DNA of 64,000 nt from Vicinamibacterales bacterium. GTDB lineage: Bacteria; Acidobacteriota; Vicinamibacteria; Vicinamibacterales; UBA2999. The stretch covers positions 62,001 through 126,000 of the forward strand of contig JBAZYO010000006.1 in the NCBI GenBank assembly GCA_041659285.1, written 5' to 3'. Every line of letters begins with the position of its first letter. Positions within the stretch are counted from its first letter, which is position 1. Shown here in pieces: positions 37,251 through 45,345 of this stretch. The notes below the pieces were generated by a model, which was not told where the DNA came from, searched no databases, and saw nothing but the letters and a program-made list of their open reading frames with translations. The translations under genes were made by a program, and so were the position numbers.

Positions 37251-38216
37251 ATGAAGCGAAGGGAACCAGTGAGGATCCGCCGAACGGTTGTCGCGTTGTT
37301 TGCCCTCCTGCTGCTGGCGCCGTCTCCAGGTTCGGCTCAGGGACTCCCGTCTGTCGAAGACCTGGCGCTACGGGTCAACCTCGGCGATCAGGTTCGGGTT
37401 GAGGATCAAGCGGGAGTCAGGACCACTGGGCGCCTCACGCGCATCACGCGCGAGGAATTCGCGATCCAGACCGAAGCCGGCGAGAGGCGTTTCACGAGCG
37501 ACACCGTTCGCGAGGTCGCCGTGCGCGGCCACTCGTTTCGCCGGGCCGCCCTCGTTGGGGCCGGGGTATTCGCGGTCCTTGGCGCGGTGGCCGTCTGCTC
37601 GCACGATGGCGGCGGGGACTGCGCCATCCTCGGGTCGCTCGGCGCCACCCCCATCGGCGCGGGCGTCGGCCTGGTGATGGGGGCTCTCATCCCTCGGATG
37701 AGGACTGTATTTCGTGCACCAGAGGGCCGCGCTTCCGTTCCCCCGTCGCGCGTTGCCGGCGGTGCTCCAAACAGCCTGCTCGAGAACCTTTCCCTCCGGG
37801 TCAACCTCGACGATCAACTCCGGGTCGAGGACCCGTCGGGGGCCAGGACCACCGGTCGCCTGACCCGGCTCACGGCAGATGAGATCACAATCGACACCGG
37901 CGCCGGCGAGAAGCGTTTCACGCGGGAGACCGTTCGCCAAATCGCCGTGCGCCACCATCCATTCCGCATGGCTGTGCTCACCGGGGCCGGTGTGGGTGCG
38001 GTCGCGGGCGCAATAGCCGCATGCACGGGCCCGGCACGGGAAGAATGCGCGGACGCTCCAATCATGGCCGGCGCTCTTGGCGCGGGCCTCGGACTTGTCG
38101 CGGGGGCACTCGTGCACAGGACGACGGTCGTCTACCCCGAGGCGGAGCAGCGGGCGTTTGTGTGGCCGATGATTTCGCGCGACACCGTCGGCGTCCGGGT
38201 CGGTCTATGGTGGTAG
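37251..38216 (+). CDS. Exported protein built from an internal duplication, unknown function
   Basis: 321 residues; ATG 37251 or an in-frame GTG at 37269, then a signal peptide ending GSAQ. Two repeats of about 120 residues follow: LALRVNLGDQVRVEDQAGVR ... GAGVFAVLGAVAVC and LSLRVNLDDQLRVEDPSGAR ... GAGVGAVAGAIAAC. Each has a beta-rich part (TTGRLTRIT / TTGRLTRLT, RRFTSDTVREVAVR / KRFTRETVRQIAVR) and a glycine-zipper-like hydrophobic hairpin that could enter a membrane, plus a Cys pair. It lies between the two hipBA modules on the same strand. Confidence 0.75.
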   Translation: MKRREPVRIRRTVVALFALLLLAPSPGSAQGLPSVEDLALRVNLGDQVRVEDQAGVRTTGRLTRITREEFAIQTEAGERRFTSDTVREVAVRGHSFRRAALVGAGVFAVLGAVAVCSHDGGGDCAILGSLGATPIGAGVGLVMGALIPRMRTVFRAPEGRASVPPSRVAGGAPNSLLENLSLRVNLDDQLRVEDPSGARTTGRLTRLTADEITIDTGAGEKRFTRETVRQIAVRHHPFRMAVLTGAGVGAVAGAIAACTGPAREECADAPIMAGALGAGLGLVAGALVHRTTVVYPEAEQRAFVWPMISRDTVGVRVGLWW

Positions 38217-38278
38217 TGGTAGAGCAATCGTCGAGGTAAGTCCTTCCACTGCAATACTTACATCCATGCCAGCGCATC

Positions 38279-38392
38279 TTCCCGATCGGGAATACCGACG
38301 CGGGTTATACCTGGTTCTCGAGACGATCTTCCCGATCGGGAATATCAATCGACTTCTGCCCACAAAAGGTGCATAATCTTCCCGATCGGGAA
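38279..38392 (+). promoter_or_regulatory. hipB2 control region: three identical 14-bp palindromes at exact 50-bp spacing, with promoter
   Basis: TTCCCGATCGGGAA occurs at 38279-38292, 38329-38342 and 38379-38392, each a perfect palindrome and each starting exactly 50 bases after the last. A promoter-like pair (TCGACT 38349-38354, CATAAT 38372-38377, 17-base spacer) lies between the second and third sites, putting the transcription start inside the third site and leaving a leader of about 17 bases before the GTG at 38401. Three HipB dimers could loop or stack on this region. Confidence 0.85.
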
Positions 38393-38400
38393 GATCCACC

Positions 38401-38628
38401 GTGACCACTGAACAAATCGGAGCCGTCGTCCGCCTCGCACGGATCTCTCAAGGCCTTCGCCAAGATCAGTTGGCCGCGGCCGCACGGGTAGGCGTGCGTT
38501 TCGTGATCGAATTGGAGCGCGGTAAGCCGTCAGTCCATCTCGGGAAGACGTTGGCCGTACTGGACGCTCTGGGCTGCCGCCTGAAGATCACGCATCCGCC
38601 CAAGCCGCCGAACAGTAACGGCTCATGA
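38401..38628 (+). CDS. hipB: HipB-type antitoxin, XRE family regulator (second module)
   Basis: 75 residues from GTG 38401, 8 bases after the third operator palindrome. Almost the whole protein is a helix-turn-helix (IGAVVRLARISQGLRQDQLA, VGVRFVIELERGKPSVHLGK). The stop overlaps the hipA2 ATG (ATGA). The size and the VRFVIELERGKPSVHLGKT recognition region are those of classic HipB antitoxins. Not similar to the first HipB outside the HTH. Confidence 0.92.
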   Translation: MTTEQIGAVVRLARISQGLRQDQLAAAARVGVRFVIELERGKPSVHLGKTLAVLDALGCRLKITHPPKPPNSNGS

Positions 38629-39872
38629 CTCGGACGCTGTCGGTCTGGTGGGACGGCGCGATCGTCGGCTCTCTCCGAGTCAATCAGCACGGCGAGATGA
38701 GTTTCGCCTACGCGCCGGACTGGCTCGCCGACTCGTCCCGTCCCGCCGTGTCCTTCTCGTTGCCCAAGAGAGCGGAACCGTTCAAACGGCGCGACTGTCG
38801 TCCGTTCTTCGCAGGACTCTTGCCGGAGGAGGCGCAGCGTGACGCGGTCGCTGGCGCGCTTGGGATCTCGAAGGGCAATGACTTTGGCCTGCTCGAAGCC
38901 CTTGGCGGAGATGTGGCTGGAGCCTTGACCATCTGGCCTGAGGGCGACACACCGCCCGCCGGTGATCCGAGCGGACAGCCGCGAGCCCTCAATGATGACG
39001 AAGTCGTCGCGATCCTCGATACACTCCCGACGCGACCGCTGCTCGCAGGACGTGAGGGACTGCGCCTGTCTCTTGCCGGCGCTCAATCAAAACTTCCCGT
39101 CGTCCTCGTTGATGGCAGGGTTGCGTTGCCGGCACCCGGGCAACCGACGACGCATATCCTGAAGCCACCGATCGCGCGCTTCCCCACCACCACGGAGAAC
39201 GAAGCCCTCGTGATGCAGTTGGCGGCCGCGCTCGGCCTCCCCGCCGCGCCCGTCGAACCGCGCACCACGCTCGGCCGGCCATACCTGCTCATCACCCGAT
39301 ACGATCGACGCCTCGATGGGGCTGGCCGGGCGCACCGGCTGCATCAAGAGGATTTCTGCCAGGCGCTTGGCATCCCGCCAGAACACAAATACGCGGCCGA
39401 AGGCGGCCCTACGTTCAAGACCAGTTTCGAACTGCTCCGCCGCGCGACCACTCGCCCGGCCATTGCCACACTGACGCTCCTCGACGCGGCGATCTTCAAC
39501 CTTGTTGTCGGAAACGCCGACGCCCACGGAAAGAACTTCAGCCTGCTCTACGACGCCGGGACCGTCAGCCTCGCTCCGCTCTACGACCTGCTCTCGACGA
39601 TTGCCTACACCGATCTGTCACCGAAGCTCGCCATGAAGATCGCAAAGCGGGCCACGCTGGAAGAGATCGACGGCGGCACGTGGGAGGCCTTCGCAACGGA
39701 GATCGGAATGACAGCTCCCTTCGTCCGTCGGCGCGTCAAGCAACTCGCTGACGCCACGCAATCGACCGCTCCGCGCATCGCGGACGCACTACCCGGCCTG
39801 GATAATGGGGCGTTGGGCGCCTACGCTGCTCTAATCACTGCACGAGCCCAGCGTCTAACGAAGATGGTCTAG
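38625..39872 (+). CDS. hipA: HipA-type serine/threonine kinase toxin (second module, E. coli-like)
   Basis: 415 residues, close to E. coli HipA (440). ATP loop SLAGAQSK (149-156), with S149 at the position autophosphorylated in E. coli HipA (S150); HILKPP; NEALVMQLAAALGL; HQEDFCQALG; catalytic loop GNADAHGKN with D299; and metal-binding D321 in APLYDLL. Everything needed for activity is present. E. coli HipA phosphorylates glutamyl-tRNA synthetase and causes persistence; the same is plausible here. Confidence 0.95.
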   Translation: MTRTLSVWWDGAIVGSLRVNQHGEMSFAYAPDWLADSSRPAVSFSLPKRAEPFKRRDCRPFFAGLLPEEAQRDAVAGALGISKGNDFGLLEALGGDVAGALTIWPEGDTPPAGDPSGQPRALNDDEVVAILDTLPTRPLLAGREGLRLSLAGAQSKLPVVLVDGRVALPAPGQPTTHILKPPIARFPTTTENEALVMQLAAALGLPAAPVEPRTTLGRPYLLITRYDRRLDGAGRAHRLHQEDFCQALGIPPEHKYAAEGGPTFKTSFELLRRATTRPAIATLTLLDAAIFNLVVGNADAHGKNFSLLYDAGTVSLAPLYDLLSTIAYTDLSPKLAMKIAKRATLEEIDGGTWEAFATEIGMTAPFVRRRVKQLADATQSTAPRIADALPGLDNGALGAYAALITARAQRLTKMV

Positions 39873-39913
39873 CACAATCCTGAGTCGGCCACGGTTTCCT
39901 GAGCGGAGTTGTG

Positions 39914-40072
39914 TGGTCCGCCTTCGCTCGCGCACCCTCTGGCGAGCTATGGCGGGACAACCTTCGCCATGCATCCAGGGGAGTTGGTTTACCAACCGAA
40001 GCTCAGGGAAGTGCGGCGCGGTCCACCTTCGCTGGCCTGCATTCTGAGCCAGCTACGGTGGACAACCTTCGC
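39914..40072. repeat. Composite hairpin repeat cluster R1 (two units)
   Basis: Two related hairpins, 39918-39955 (stems CCGCC/GGCGG and GCTCGC/GCGAGC) and 40023-40062 (CCACC/GGTGG and GCTGGC/GCCAGC), each followed by GGACAACCTTCGC, with a shared spacer (TTTACCAACCGAAGCTCAGG) between them. The same arrangement recurs at 43299-43455. The stem changes in the second unit are compensatory. With 39873-39913 this fills the gap after hipA2; I see no gene there. Confidence 0.8.
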
Positions 40073-40350
40073 ATGGAACCTTCTTCGGGTTCCTGTTTTT
40101 CATCTTCATCGGCGGCGCGATCGTCATGTGGCTATGGAACTGGCTGGTGCCCGGCCTGTTCGGCCTGCGTCAGCTCGGCTTCTGGGAAGCGCTCGGCCTG
40201 CTGGCGCTGTGCCGGATCCTGTTCGGCGGCTTTGGTCGCGGTGGGGGCAATTGGAAGCAACACGGCCCGCGGCGCGAGCGCAAGGAGTGGTGGAAGACGC
40301 CGAAACCCTCACCTGATGCCGCACCGTCGGGGGCTCCGCCCCATGGCTGA
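40048..40350 (+). pseudogene. Small membrane protein gene with N-terminus replaced by repeat R1
   Basis: The frame after the TGA at 40045 reads through repeat sequence into FFGFLFFIFIGGAIVMWLWN, then WLVPGLFGLRQLGFWEALGL and a Pro-rich tail. It resembles a common small hydrophobic protein that normally starts a few residues before the first helix. Here no ATG, GTG or TTG precedes that helix in frame; the first ATG (40126) would cut the helix. The repeat junction lies at about 40072. It is probably non-functional, or starts at 40126 as a 74-residue protein. Confidence 0.55.
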
Positions 40351-40360
40351 TTGTGTGACT

Positions 40361-41212
40361 TCACCGAAGCCGGCGGAGTTCCACCTCCGAGACGATGAAG
40401 CCGAACCCGGGCCAACCGCCCGACTGGATCGATCGCTCGAACCACCTGCGCGCCTGCGCCTTGTCGCCCCGCACGAGGTACCAGTTGCCAAGGCCGTAGG
40501 CGAGCGTGGCGACCTGCACTTCGTCAGTATCCGCCGCTGCAATCACGGCTTCCGGACCGATCTCGCCACGATAGAGCTGCAGGCGCCGCGTGTACGCGTT
40601 GGTCACCGCCTTCTCCGGCCGACCGTCGAGCATCGCCTTCGCTTCCGCGCCCCGTCCGGCCCGGCTGAGCGACATCCACAACCAGTCCGTGGAACCCGCG
40701 AGTTCGCCGGCGTCCGGTGCGATTGGCTGCGCCTTGGCGAACGAGGCGGCCGCATCGGCAAAGTCCCCGCGCAGGTACTGGACGACCCCGAGGTGATACC
40801 AGATGCCGTAGATCGTGCCGTCGATTTTTCCGCCGCGCGTGAGATCGGCGAACGCGCGATCGAATTCACGCACGGAAAGATAGCGATGCCCGCGCCATCG
40901 GAGGAGCAAAGCGTTGTTCGGCTCGATCTCGAGACCGCGCGTGAACGTCGCGATCGCTTCGCGAAACTGCCGCGCACCGGACTGGGCCACGCCGAGGTCG
41001 ATGATGCGAGCAATGTCTTTCGGGTTGGCGTCGAGAGCGGCTCGCGCCGTCCTGACGGCGTCGGTATCGGGAAGCGAGCGATACTCGACGCCCTCGGGTG
41101 ATCGGTATTGCACCGGTTGCACGCCTGCCTGGCTCGCATCGAGCGCCGGCCCCAGGGTGATCGCTGCGATGATCGACGCCAATGCGGCAAGACGAATGTC
41201 TCTGAATGGCAT
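40361..41212 (-). CDS. Exported TPR-repeat protein
   Basis: 283 residues. The ATG at 41212 begins a signal peptide (MPFRDIRLAALASIIAAITL); the upstream in-frame ATG (41362) lies in repeat-rich DNA. Residues about 60-250 hold tetratricopeptide units, for example ARIIDLGVAQSGARQFREAI, GIWYHLGVVQYLRGDFADAA and ATLAYGLGNWYLVRGDKAQA. TPR proteins act as docking scaffolds; a periplasmic location is likely. No operon partner. Confidence 0.85.
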   Translation of the reverse strand: MPFRDIRLAALASIIAAITLGPALDASQAGVQPVQYRSPEGVEYRSLPDTDAVRTARAALDANPKDIARIIDLGVAQSGARQFREAIATFTRGLEIEPNNALLLRWRGHRYLSVREFDRAFADLTRGGKIDGTIYGIWYHLGVVQYLRGDFADAAASFAKAQPIAPDAGELAGSTDWLWMSLSRAGRGAEAKAMLDGRPEKAVTNAYTRRLQLYRGEIGPEAVIAAADTDEVQVATLAYGLGNWYLVRGDKAQARRWFERSIQSGGWPGFGFIVSEVELRRLR

Positions 41213-41403
41213 GGCCGGGATTCTACAGGTTAGGTGACAGGGCCTGCCACCCGAAGCTCGAAATCTCAGCGACACGGCCTGCCAACCGTAGCTCAGGAGA
41301 AGCGCGGAGTTCCCAAGCTGGAGAATTGACGAAGAGACCGAGCCCCAGTCTGTCTCGATCAAGACAAGCAGGCACAGGCACGCAGCAAGACACCTGACCG
41401 CGG
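41213..41403. other. Intergenic region with degenerate repeats
   Basis: No gene seen. Two half-matching segments (GGCCTGCCACCCGAAGCTCG and GGCCTGCCAACCGTAGCTCA, 41243 and 41277) resemble the spacer of repeat R1 (CCAACCGAAGCTCAGG). Confidence 0.5.
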
Positions 41404-41979
41404 CTAACCTGGCGGCTTTCGCAGCGTCTCGTTGGTCGAAACGTTGAACCGCCGCACGTTGCTGTACTGCGCGGTGGCGCGAACCTCTTCACCCGGGCTC
41501 GTATAGTGCTCGGTCATCTTCGCGGGAAAGCGCAGTCCCGACCGCTCGTCAACCGCGAACTCGACAACGAACACCCCATCGGTCGACAAATCCGACAACT
41601 TGAACTCGGTCTTGACGATCGCCCCGGTGGCCGCATGGACCCACACTTGCCCTGATGCCGGCACGTTCGCACCGCGACGGGCCGTCACGATCGTGGGGCG
41701 GCCGGTTTCGCGGAAGCGGATGACGACGGTCTCGGCGCCGTCCACCGGTGCTGACGCGCGCGGGGCGTCGAATTTCATGCTCGACGCCGACGCCGCCTGC
41801 AGATACACAAGCGCCGAGTCGGGCAGGTTGGTGGTGCGGTGGACGCGGCCGAGGTTGTAGCGCGCGCTCTCGGCCGCCAGCCGCCGTGCCTGCGACATGG
41901 CGTTGGCATTGGGCGATTGCCTTGGTGACAGCTGGTCGATGATACGGAGGAGACGGCAGGACGGCTTCGGAGGTTCCAT
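41404..41979 (-). pseudogene. Chimeric gene remnant: permease-like 5' end joined to the C-terminal part of another protein
   Basis: From ATG 41979 the frame begins EPPKPSCRLLRIIDQLS, the same words as the 5' segment of the ADOP permease frame at 35.4 kb, then switches at about 41925 to an unrelated sequence (QARRLAAESARYNLGRVHRT ... VDERSGLRFPAKMTEHY). The second part resembles the C-terminal third of a larger acidobacterial exported protein (from memory), lacking its N-terminal region and signal peptide. This looks like a recombination or deletion product. It might still be translated (191 residues) but is unlikely to do the original job. Confidence 0.6.
41925..41958 (-). repeat. 34-bp repeat (copy B) at the chimera junction
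   Basis: Identical to 35365-35398. Sequence identity to the permease copy stops abruptly at 41925, which marks the junction in the chimeric remnant. Confidence 0.85.
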
Positions 41980-42065
41980 TCGCCCTGCCTGCATTGACGG
42001 GGGCACCGAGAGTACGCGACAAGTTACGTGCGCGAGCCTACGGGGCACAGAATTGGGGGGAAGAG

Positions 42066-43247
42066 ATGCGGTTATCCAGGCGTGATCTCCTGAACACCGG
42101 GCTACACGGCGCGGCCGGGCTGTCGTTACTGTCGTCGGCGGCCTGCATATCCAGGCCGCCACAGGCCGATGCCACCGCCGACGGTCAAGCGAAAGTCCCA
42201 CCCGAGGAGTCCTATCTCGACGCCGCGACCATGGCTTTCTGGACGTCCACGGCTCGGGAGCCCCTCGAGAGTCTCCCGGACGGCCTGCCCACCGTCATCA
42301 GCCAGATGCCGGCGGGCGGACAGAATGCGTCCGACGCCATCGGCACGAAGACCAAAGTCACGGGCGGCAGTGCCAAGCCCGCCACCATGGCGTCCTCCCA
42401 GGACATCGTCAAGACAACCACGATTGCCAACTCGAGTTCGCAGGCGGCTTTCGTTTTCTACGATGACAAGTCAGGCTTTCAGCCTGTCACCAGGATGGGC
42501 AAGGACGGATTGGTCGACAAGGGCGACACCACTGTCACGATCGATGTTCAACGCGTCAGGCCCTCGATCGCCGATCGGACCAAGTTCGACAACCTCAAGG
42601 GCGGGTCGCTTCGCATCGATCTGGTGCAGAACCAGCCGCTGCCCGATCTGGCCGAAAGGCTCGCCTGGACGACGATTGCCGGGCTGTATCCGGATGCGAA
42701 GGGGAAACTGCCCAGCGTCCAGGAACTCAAGTTCGATCCGAGTACGGCGTGGGGACAGTCCAAGGCCGTGAAGCTCCCGGGGGGCGACGGCCTCTGGAGG
42801 TGGAACTTCTTCCTGCAGAAGAAGAGCAGCCGCTGGAGCACATTCCTCGACCTCGCGCGCAAGGTCAGCGCACCAGTTGCCCTCGCTTTCGCGATGCCGG
42901 CCTATGCGGCGACCGCCTTGGCTGATCTCGACTTGATCCTCGGCGCCATGCAAGCTTCGGACGTGAGCGAGTGGTTATTCAGGGGACAGTCGATGCGCGT
43001 GTCCACGACCAAGAGCACGTTCCGGGAGGGTCACCTGCCGCTCCGGTCAGGCCGCTACATCGCCGTCAGCGAACGCCAACTGCACCTGCTCGACAGCGTG
43101 GCGGCCAACGGCAAGCCCTGGGAGCTTTCCCCGGAGGGGCTGATCGTGCCGCAAGGTACAAAGGGACTCAGGGTGTTTGATGAGGCGGAGGGGATACTGC
43201 CTGAACTGAGCTATCTGTCGATCGCCGTTACCGTTGCGCAAGCGTGA
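42066..43247 (+). CDS. Tat-exported protein of unknown function
   Basis: 393 residues; ATG 42066 follows a GGGGGAAGAG ribosome site. The N-terminus is a twin-arginine signal (MRLSRRDLLNTGLHGAAGLS) ending near SSAAC, so it may also be lipidated. The remainder has no Cys-rich or catalytic motif that I recognise; it contains a hydrophobic stretch near residues 275-290 (APVALAFAMPAYAATALADL). It sits alone between a pseudogene and repeat cluster R1, and is probably accessory. Confidence 0.75.
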   Translation: MRLSRRDLLNTGLHGAAGLSLLSSAACISRPPQADATADGQAKVPPEESYLDAATMAFWTSTAREPLESLPDGLPTVISQMPAGGQNASDAIGTKTKVTGGSAKPATMASSQDIVKTTTIANSSSQAAFVFYDDKSGFQPVTRMGKDGLVDKGDTTVTIDVQRVRPSIADRTKFDNLKGGSLRIDLVQNQPLPDLAERLAWTTIAGLYPDAKGKLPSVQELKFDPSTAWGQSKAVKLPGGDGLWRWNFFLQKKSSRWSTFLDLARKVSAPVALAFAMPAYAATALADLDLILGAMQASDVSEWLFRGQSMRVSTTKSTFREGHLPLRSGRYIAVSERQLHLLDSVAANGKPWELSPEGLIVPQGTKGLRVFDEAEGILPELSYLSIAVTVAQA

Positions 43248-43298
43248 GGCGCCGGCATGGACCGGACTGCCACGCGAAGCGCGCCGGCGACGCCGCGG

Positions 43299-43455
43299 TC
43301 CGGCTTCGCTCGCGCACCTCTTGGCGAGCTATGGCGGAACCACCGTCGCCTGCATTCAGGGGATTTCGTTTACCAACCGAAGCTCAGGGAAGTGCGGCGC
43401 GGTCCGCCTTCGCTCGCGCACCTCTTGGCGAGCTATGGCGGGACAACCTTCGCCT
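43299..43455. repeat. Composite hairpin repeat cluster R1 (second location)
   Basis: Two hairpins, 43300-43337 and 43404-43441, with GCTCGC/GCGAGC inner stems, separated by the same spacer as at 39.9 kb. The cluster ends about 20 bases before the tRNA-Cys gene. Confidence 0.8.
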
Positions 43456-43473
43456 ACATTCCTGAGCGAAGGT

Positions 43474-43547
<74 letters not shown>

Positions 43548-43650
43548 GCTCGGAAAGCTAATGCTAGTTGAGAATGGTGCGTGGGGTCGACTGGGGGGTC
43601 ATTCGACGATTGGGGACATCAGTCAGTAATCGCTTGCCAACCGTGTGGTC

Positions 43651-43680
43651 CGCCTTCGCTCGCTACGCGAGCTTCGGCGA
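43651..43680. repeat. Short variant of hairpin repeat R1
   Basis: CGCCTTCGCTCGC, a TAC loop, then GCGAGCTTCGGCG, followed by GACAACTTTTGCC as in R1. It lies between the two tRNA genes. Confidence 0.65.
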
Positions 43681-43712
43681 GACAACTTTTGCCAAGGATC
43701 CAAAGCAAAAGT

Positions 43713-43787
43713 TGGAGCGGGAAACGGGATTCGAACCCGCGACTTCGACCTTGGCAAGGTCGCACTCTACCACTGAGTTATTCCCGC
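43713..43787 (-). tRNA. tRNA-Gly (anticodon GCC)
   Basis: 75 bases including encoded CCA. Acceptor GCGGGAA pairs with TTCCCGC, discriminator U. Anticodon stem CGACC/GGTCG encloses TTGCCAA, giving anticodon GCC at 43753-43755. The T arm CGGG-TTCGAAT-CCCG is canonical. Confidence 0.97.
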
Positions 43788-43878
43788 TCGCCGAGAACAA
43801 CTTACTCTAACAGATGGGTAGTAGTCAGGCAAGCAATCCGAGCCTCCAGACGGGTCTAAAGACCCGCCCCTACGGGGG

Positions 43879-44901
43879 TTAAGGGGTCAGGCCCCCCGGA
43901 TTTGCCCCTCTCAGGACCCTGGCCGCCTCCTCCGGGGACACCGGGTTGCGGGGGATGCCACTACCCCAGTCCACCCCGCTCCAGCGGGTCACGCGCGGAA
44001 TGACCTCCAGGTGCCAGTGAAACGCCTGGTCCGCCCCGCCGCCGAACGGCGCCGTGTGCAGCACCAGGTTATAGGCCGGCCGCTCCAGCGCCCAATCCAC
44101 CCTGGCCATCACGTCCTTGAGCACCGCCGCCGCGGCCTCGAGCACCGCGTCCGACGCCTCCTCGAACCGCGGCGCATGGTCGCGCGGCACCAGCCAGGTC
44201 TCAAACGGCACCCGGGACGCGAACGGCGCGATCGCAATTACTGGCAAGGTGTCCGACACCACGCGACGGCGATCCTGTAATTCCTGCGCGGTGATGTCGC
44301 AAAAAATGCAACGGCCAGTGTGGACCAGGTGATCCGCGGCCCCTCGGACCTTCTCGTTGAGGGCAGCGGGAACGATCGGGTACGCCGCGATTTGGGAGTG
44401 GGCGTGGTCCAGGCGGGAACCTGCTGCCCGCCCGTGGTTCTTGAACACCACCGCCGCGGCAAATCTTGCGTCCCGCTTCAGATCCTGCAGTCGCGTCCGC
44501 CACGCCCACAGCACCCGCCACAACCGGTCCGCGCCCAGGTGATGCAACGGCTGATCGTGGATCGGTGTCTCGATCACCACTTCGTGCGCGCCGAGGCCGT
44601 CGCGGGTCTCGAACACCCCGTCCATGCGGCGCTCCTCGCGGCCCTCGATCCTGAGCATGGGATAGCGGTTGGCCACCACCCGCACCGACCACCCCGGCGT
44701 GTTGGCCGGACCGCCCTCCCGCCACGCCAGCAACTCCGGCCCGGTGTCGCCTTCCCTGCCCTCGCAGAACGGGCACGCCGAGGGCGCAACCTCGAGGCGC
44801 ACGGGCTCCCGGAGGAAGTCGTCCGGGCGCTTCTGCGGCTCGAGTTCGATCACCACCGAACGGCCGGTGACCGGGTCGCGCCTGAGTTCGGTGGTTACCA
44901 T
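43879..44901 (-). CDS. galT: Galactose-1-phosphate uridylyltransferase-like protein
   Basis: 340 residues, normal for GalT. Zinc-site Cys pair CPFC (43-46); active-site HAHSQ (166-170) in place of the usual HPHxQ, preceded by FKNHGRAAGS; a second Cys pair CIFC (198-201); and FHWHLEVIPR near the C-terminus. GalT swaps UMP between UDP-glucose and galactose-1-phosphate in the Leloir pathway, but related family members are ADP-glucose or tetraphosphate phosphorylases, and no other gal gene is nearby. Its ATG overlaps the YraN gene end by 7 bases. Confidence 0.87.
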   Translation of the reverse strand: MVTTELRRDPVTGRSVVIELEPQKRPDDFLREPVRLEVAPSACPFCEGREGDTGPELLAWREGGPANTPGWSVRVVANRYPMLRIEGREERRMDGVFETRDGLGAHEVVIETPIHDQPLHHLGADRLWRVLWAWRTRLQDLKRDARFAAAVVFKNHGRAAGSRLDHAHSQIAAYPIVPAALNEKVRGAADHLVHTGRCIFCDITAQELQDRRRVVSDTLPVIAIAPFASRVPFETWLVPRDHAPRFEEASDAVLEAAAAVLKDVMARVDWALERPAYNLVLHTAPFGGGADQAFHWHLEVIPRVTRWSGVDWGSGIPRNPVSPEEAARVLRGANPGGLTP

Positions 44902-45263
44902 CCGGGCCTGAACGCGTCCTGGTAGACGGTGATCTTCGCCGGCGCGATCGAGGCATCGATGGCCACCACGTCGAAGCGGCAGGGAGTGTGGTGGAGGGCG
45001 TGGTTCGAAACGTATTCCTCGGCCATCGAGACCAGGCGTCGCTGTTTCTGCGAGGTCACCATCTCGACCGGATCGCCAAATCTGCTATCGGTCTTGGTCT
45101 TCACTTCCACAAATACTACCGTGCCGCCGTCGCGGGCGATGAGGTCGATCTCGCCGAAACGGGAACGGTAGCGGCGGTCGAGAATTTGATACCCGAGGCG
45201 CTCGAGCTCGGTGGCCGCCATTTGCTCGCCTTCGAGGCCCAGCCGCTGTCGCGCAAAGGTCAT
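44895..45263 (-). CDS. YraN family protein (UPF0102, endonuclease-like fold)
   Basis: 122 residues, the standard size. The nuclease-like core has Glu/Asp and Lys in FGEIDLIARDGG and VVFVEVKTK, as in the family. N-terminal GLEGEQMAATELERLGYQIL is typical. The biochemical role of the family is unproven; in many genomes it lies near rnhB or rplS. Here it is coupled to galT. Confidence 0.92.
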   Translation of the reverse strand: MTFARQRLGLEGEQMAATELERLGYQILDRRYRSRFGEIDLIARDGGTVVFVEVKTKTDSRFGDPVEMVTSQKQRRLVSMAEEYVSNHALHHTPCRFDVVAIDASIAPAKITVYQDAFRPGW

Positions 45264-45295
45264 ACGAGACGCGGAGCAAGGGCCGTTCCGGCGCT

Positions 45296-45345
45296 CCCGG
45301 CCTCCGCGGCACCCCCGGCCTCCGCGGCACCCCTAAAGGGGTGCC
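45296..45345. repeat. Tandem 18-bp repeat plus hairpin after the aminotransferase gene
   Basis: Two copies of CCCGGCCTCCGCGGCAC start at 45296 and 45314. They run into a palindrome GGCACCCC TAAA GGGGTGCC (45326-45345) that abuts the aminotransferase stop codon. The hairpin may help end minus-strand transcription although no T run follows. Confidence 0.6.

Noticed and set aside
43244..43465. Short ORFs in the R1 repeat cluster (FARAPLGELWR-type peptides)
   Set aside because: They are translations of the repeat itself and recur at 39.9 kb; no ribosome site or conserved product.
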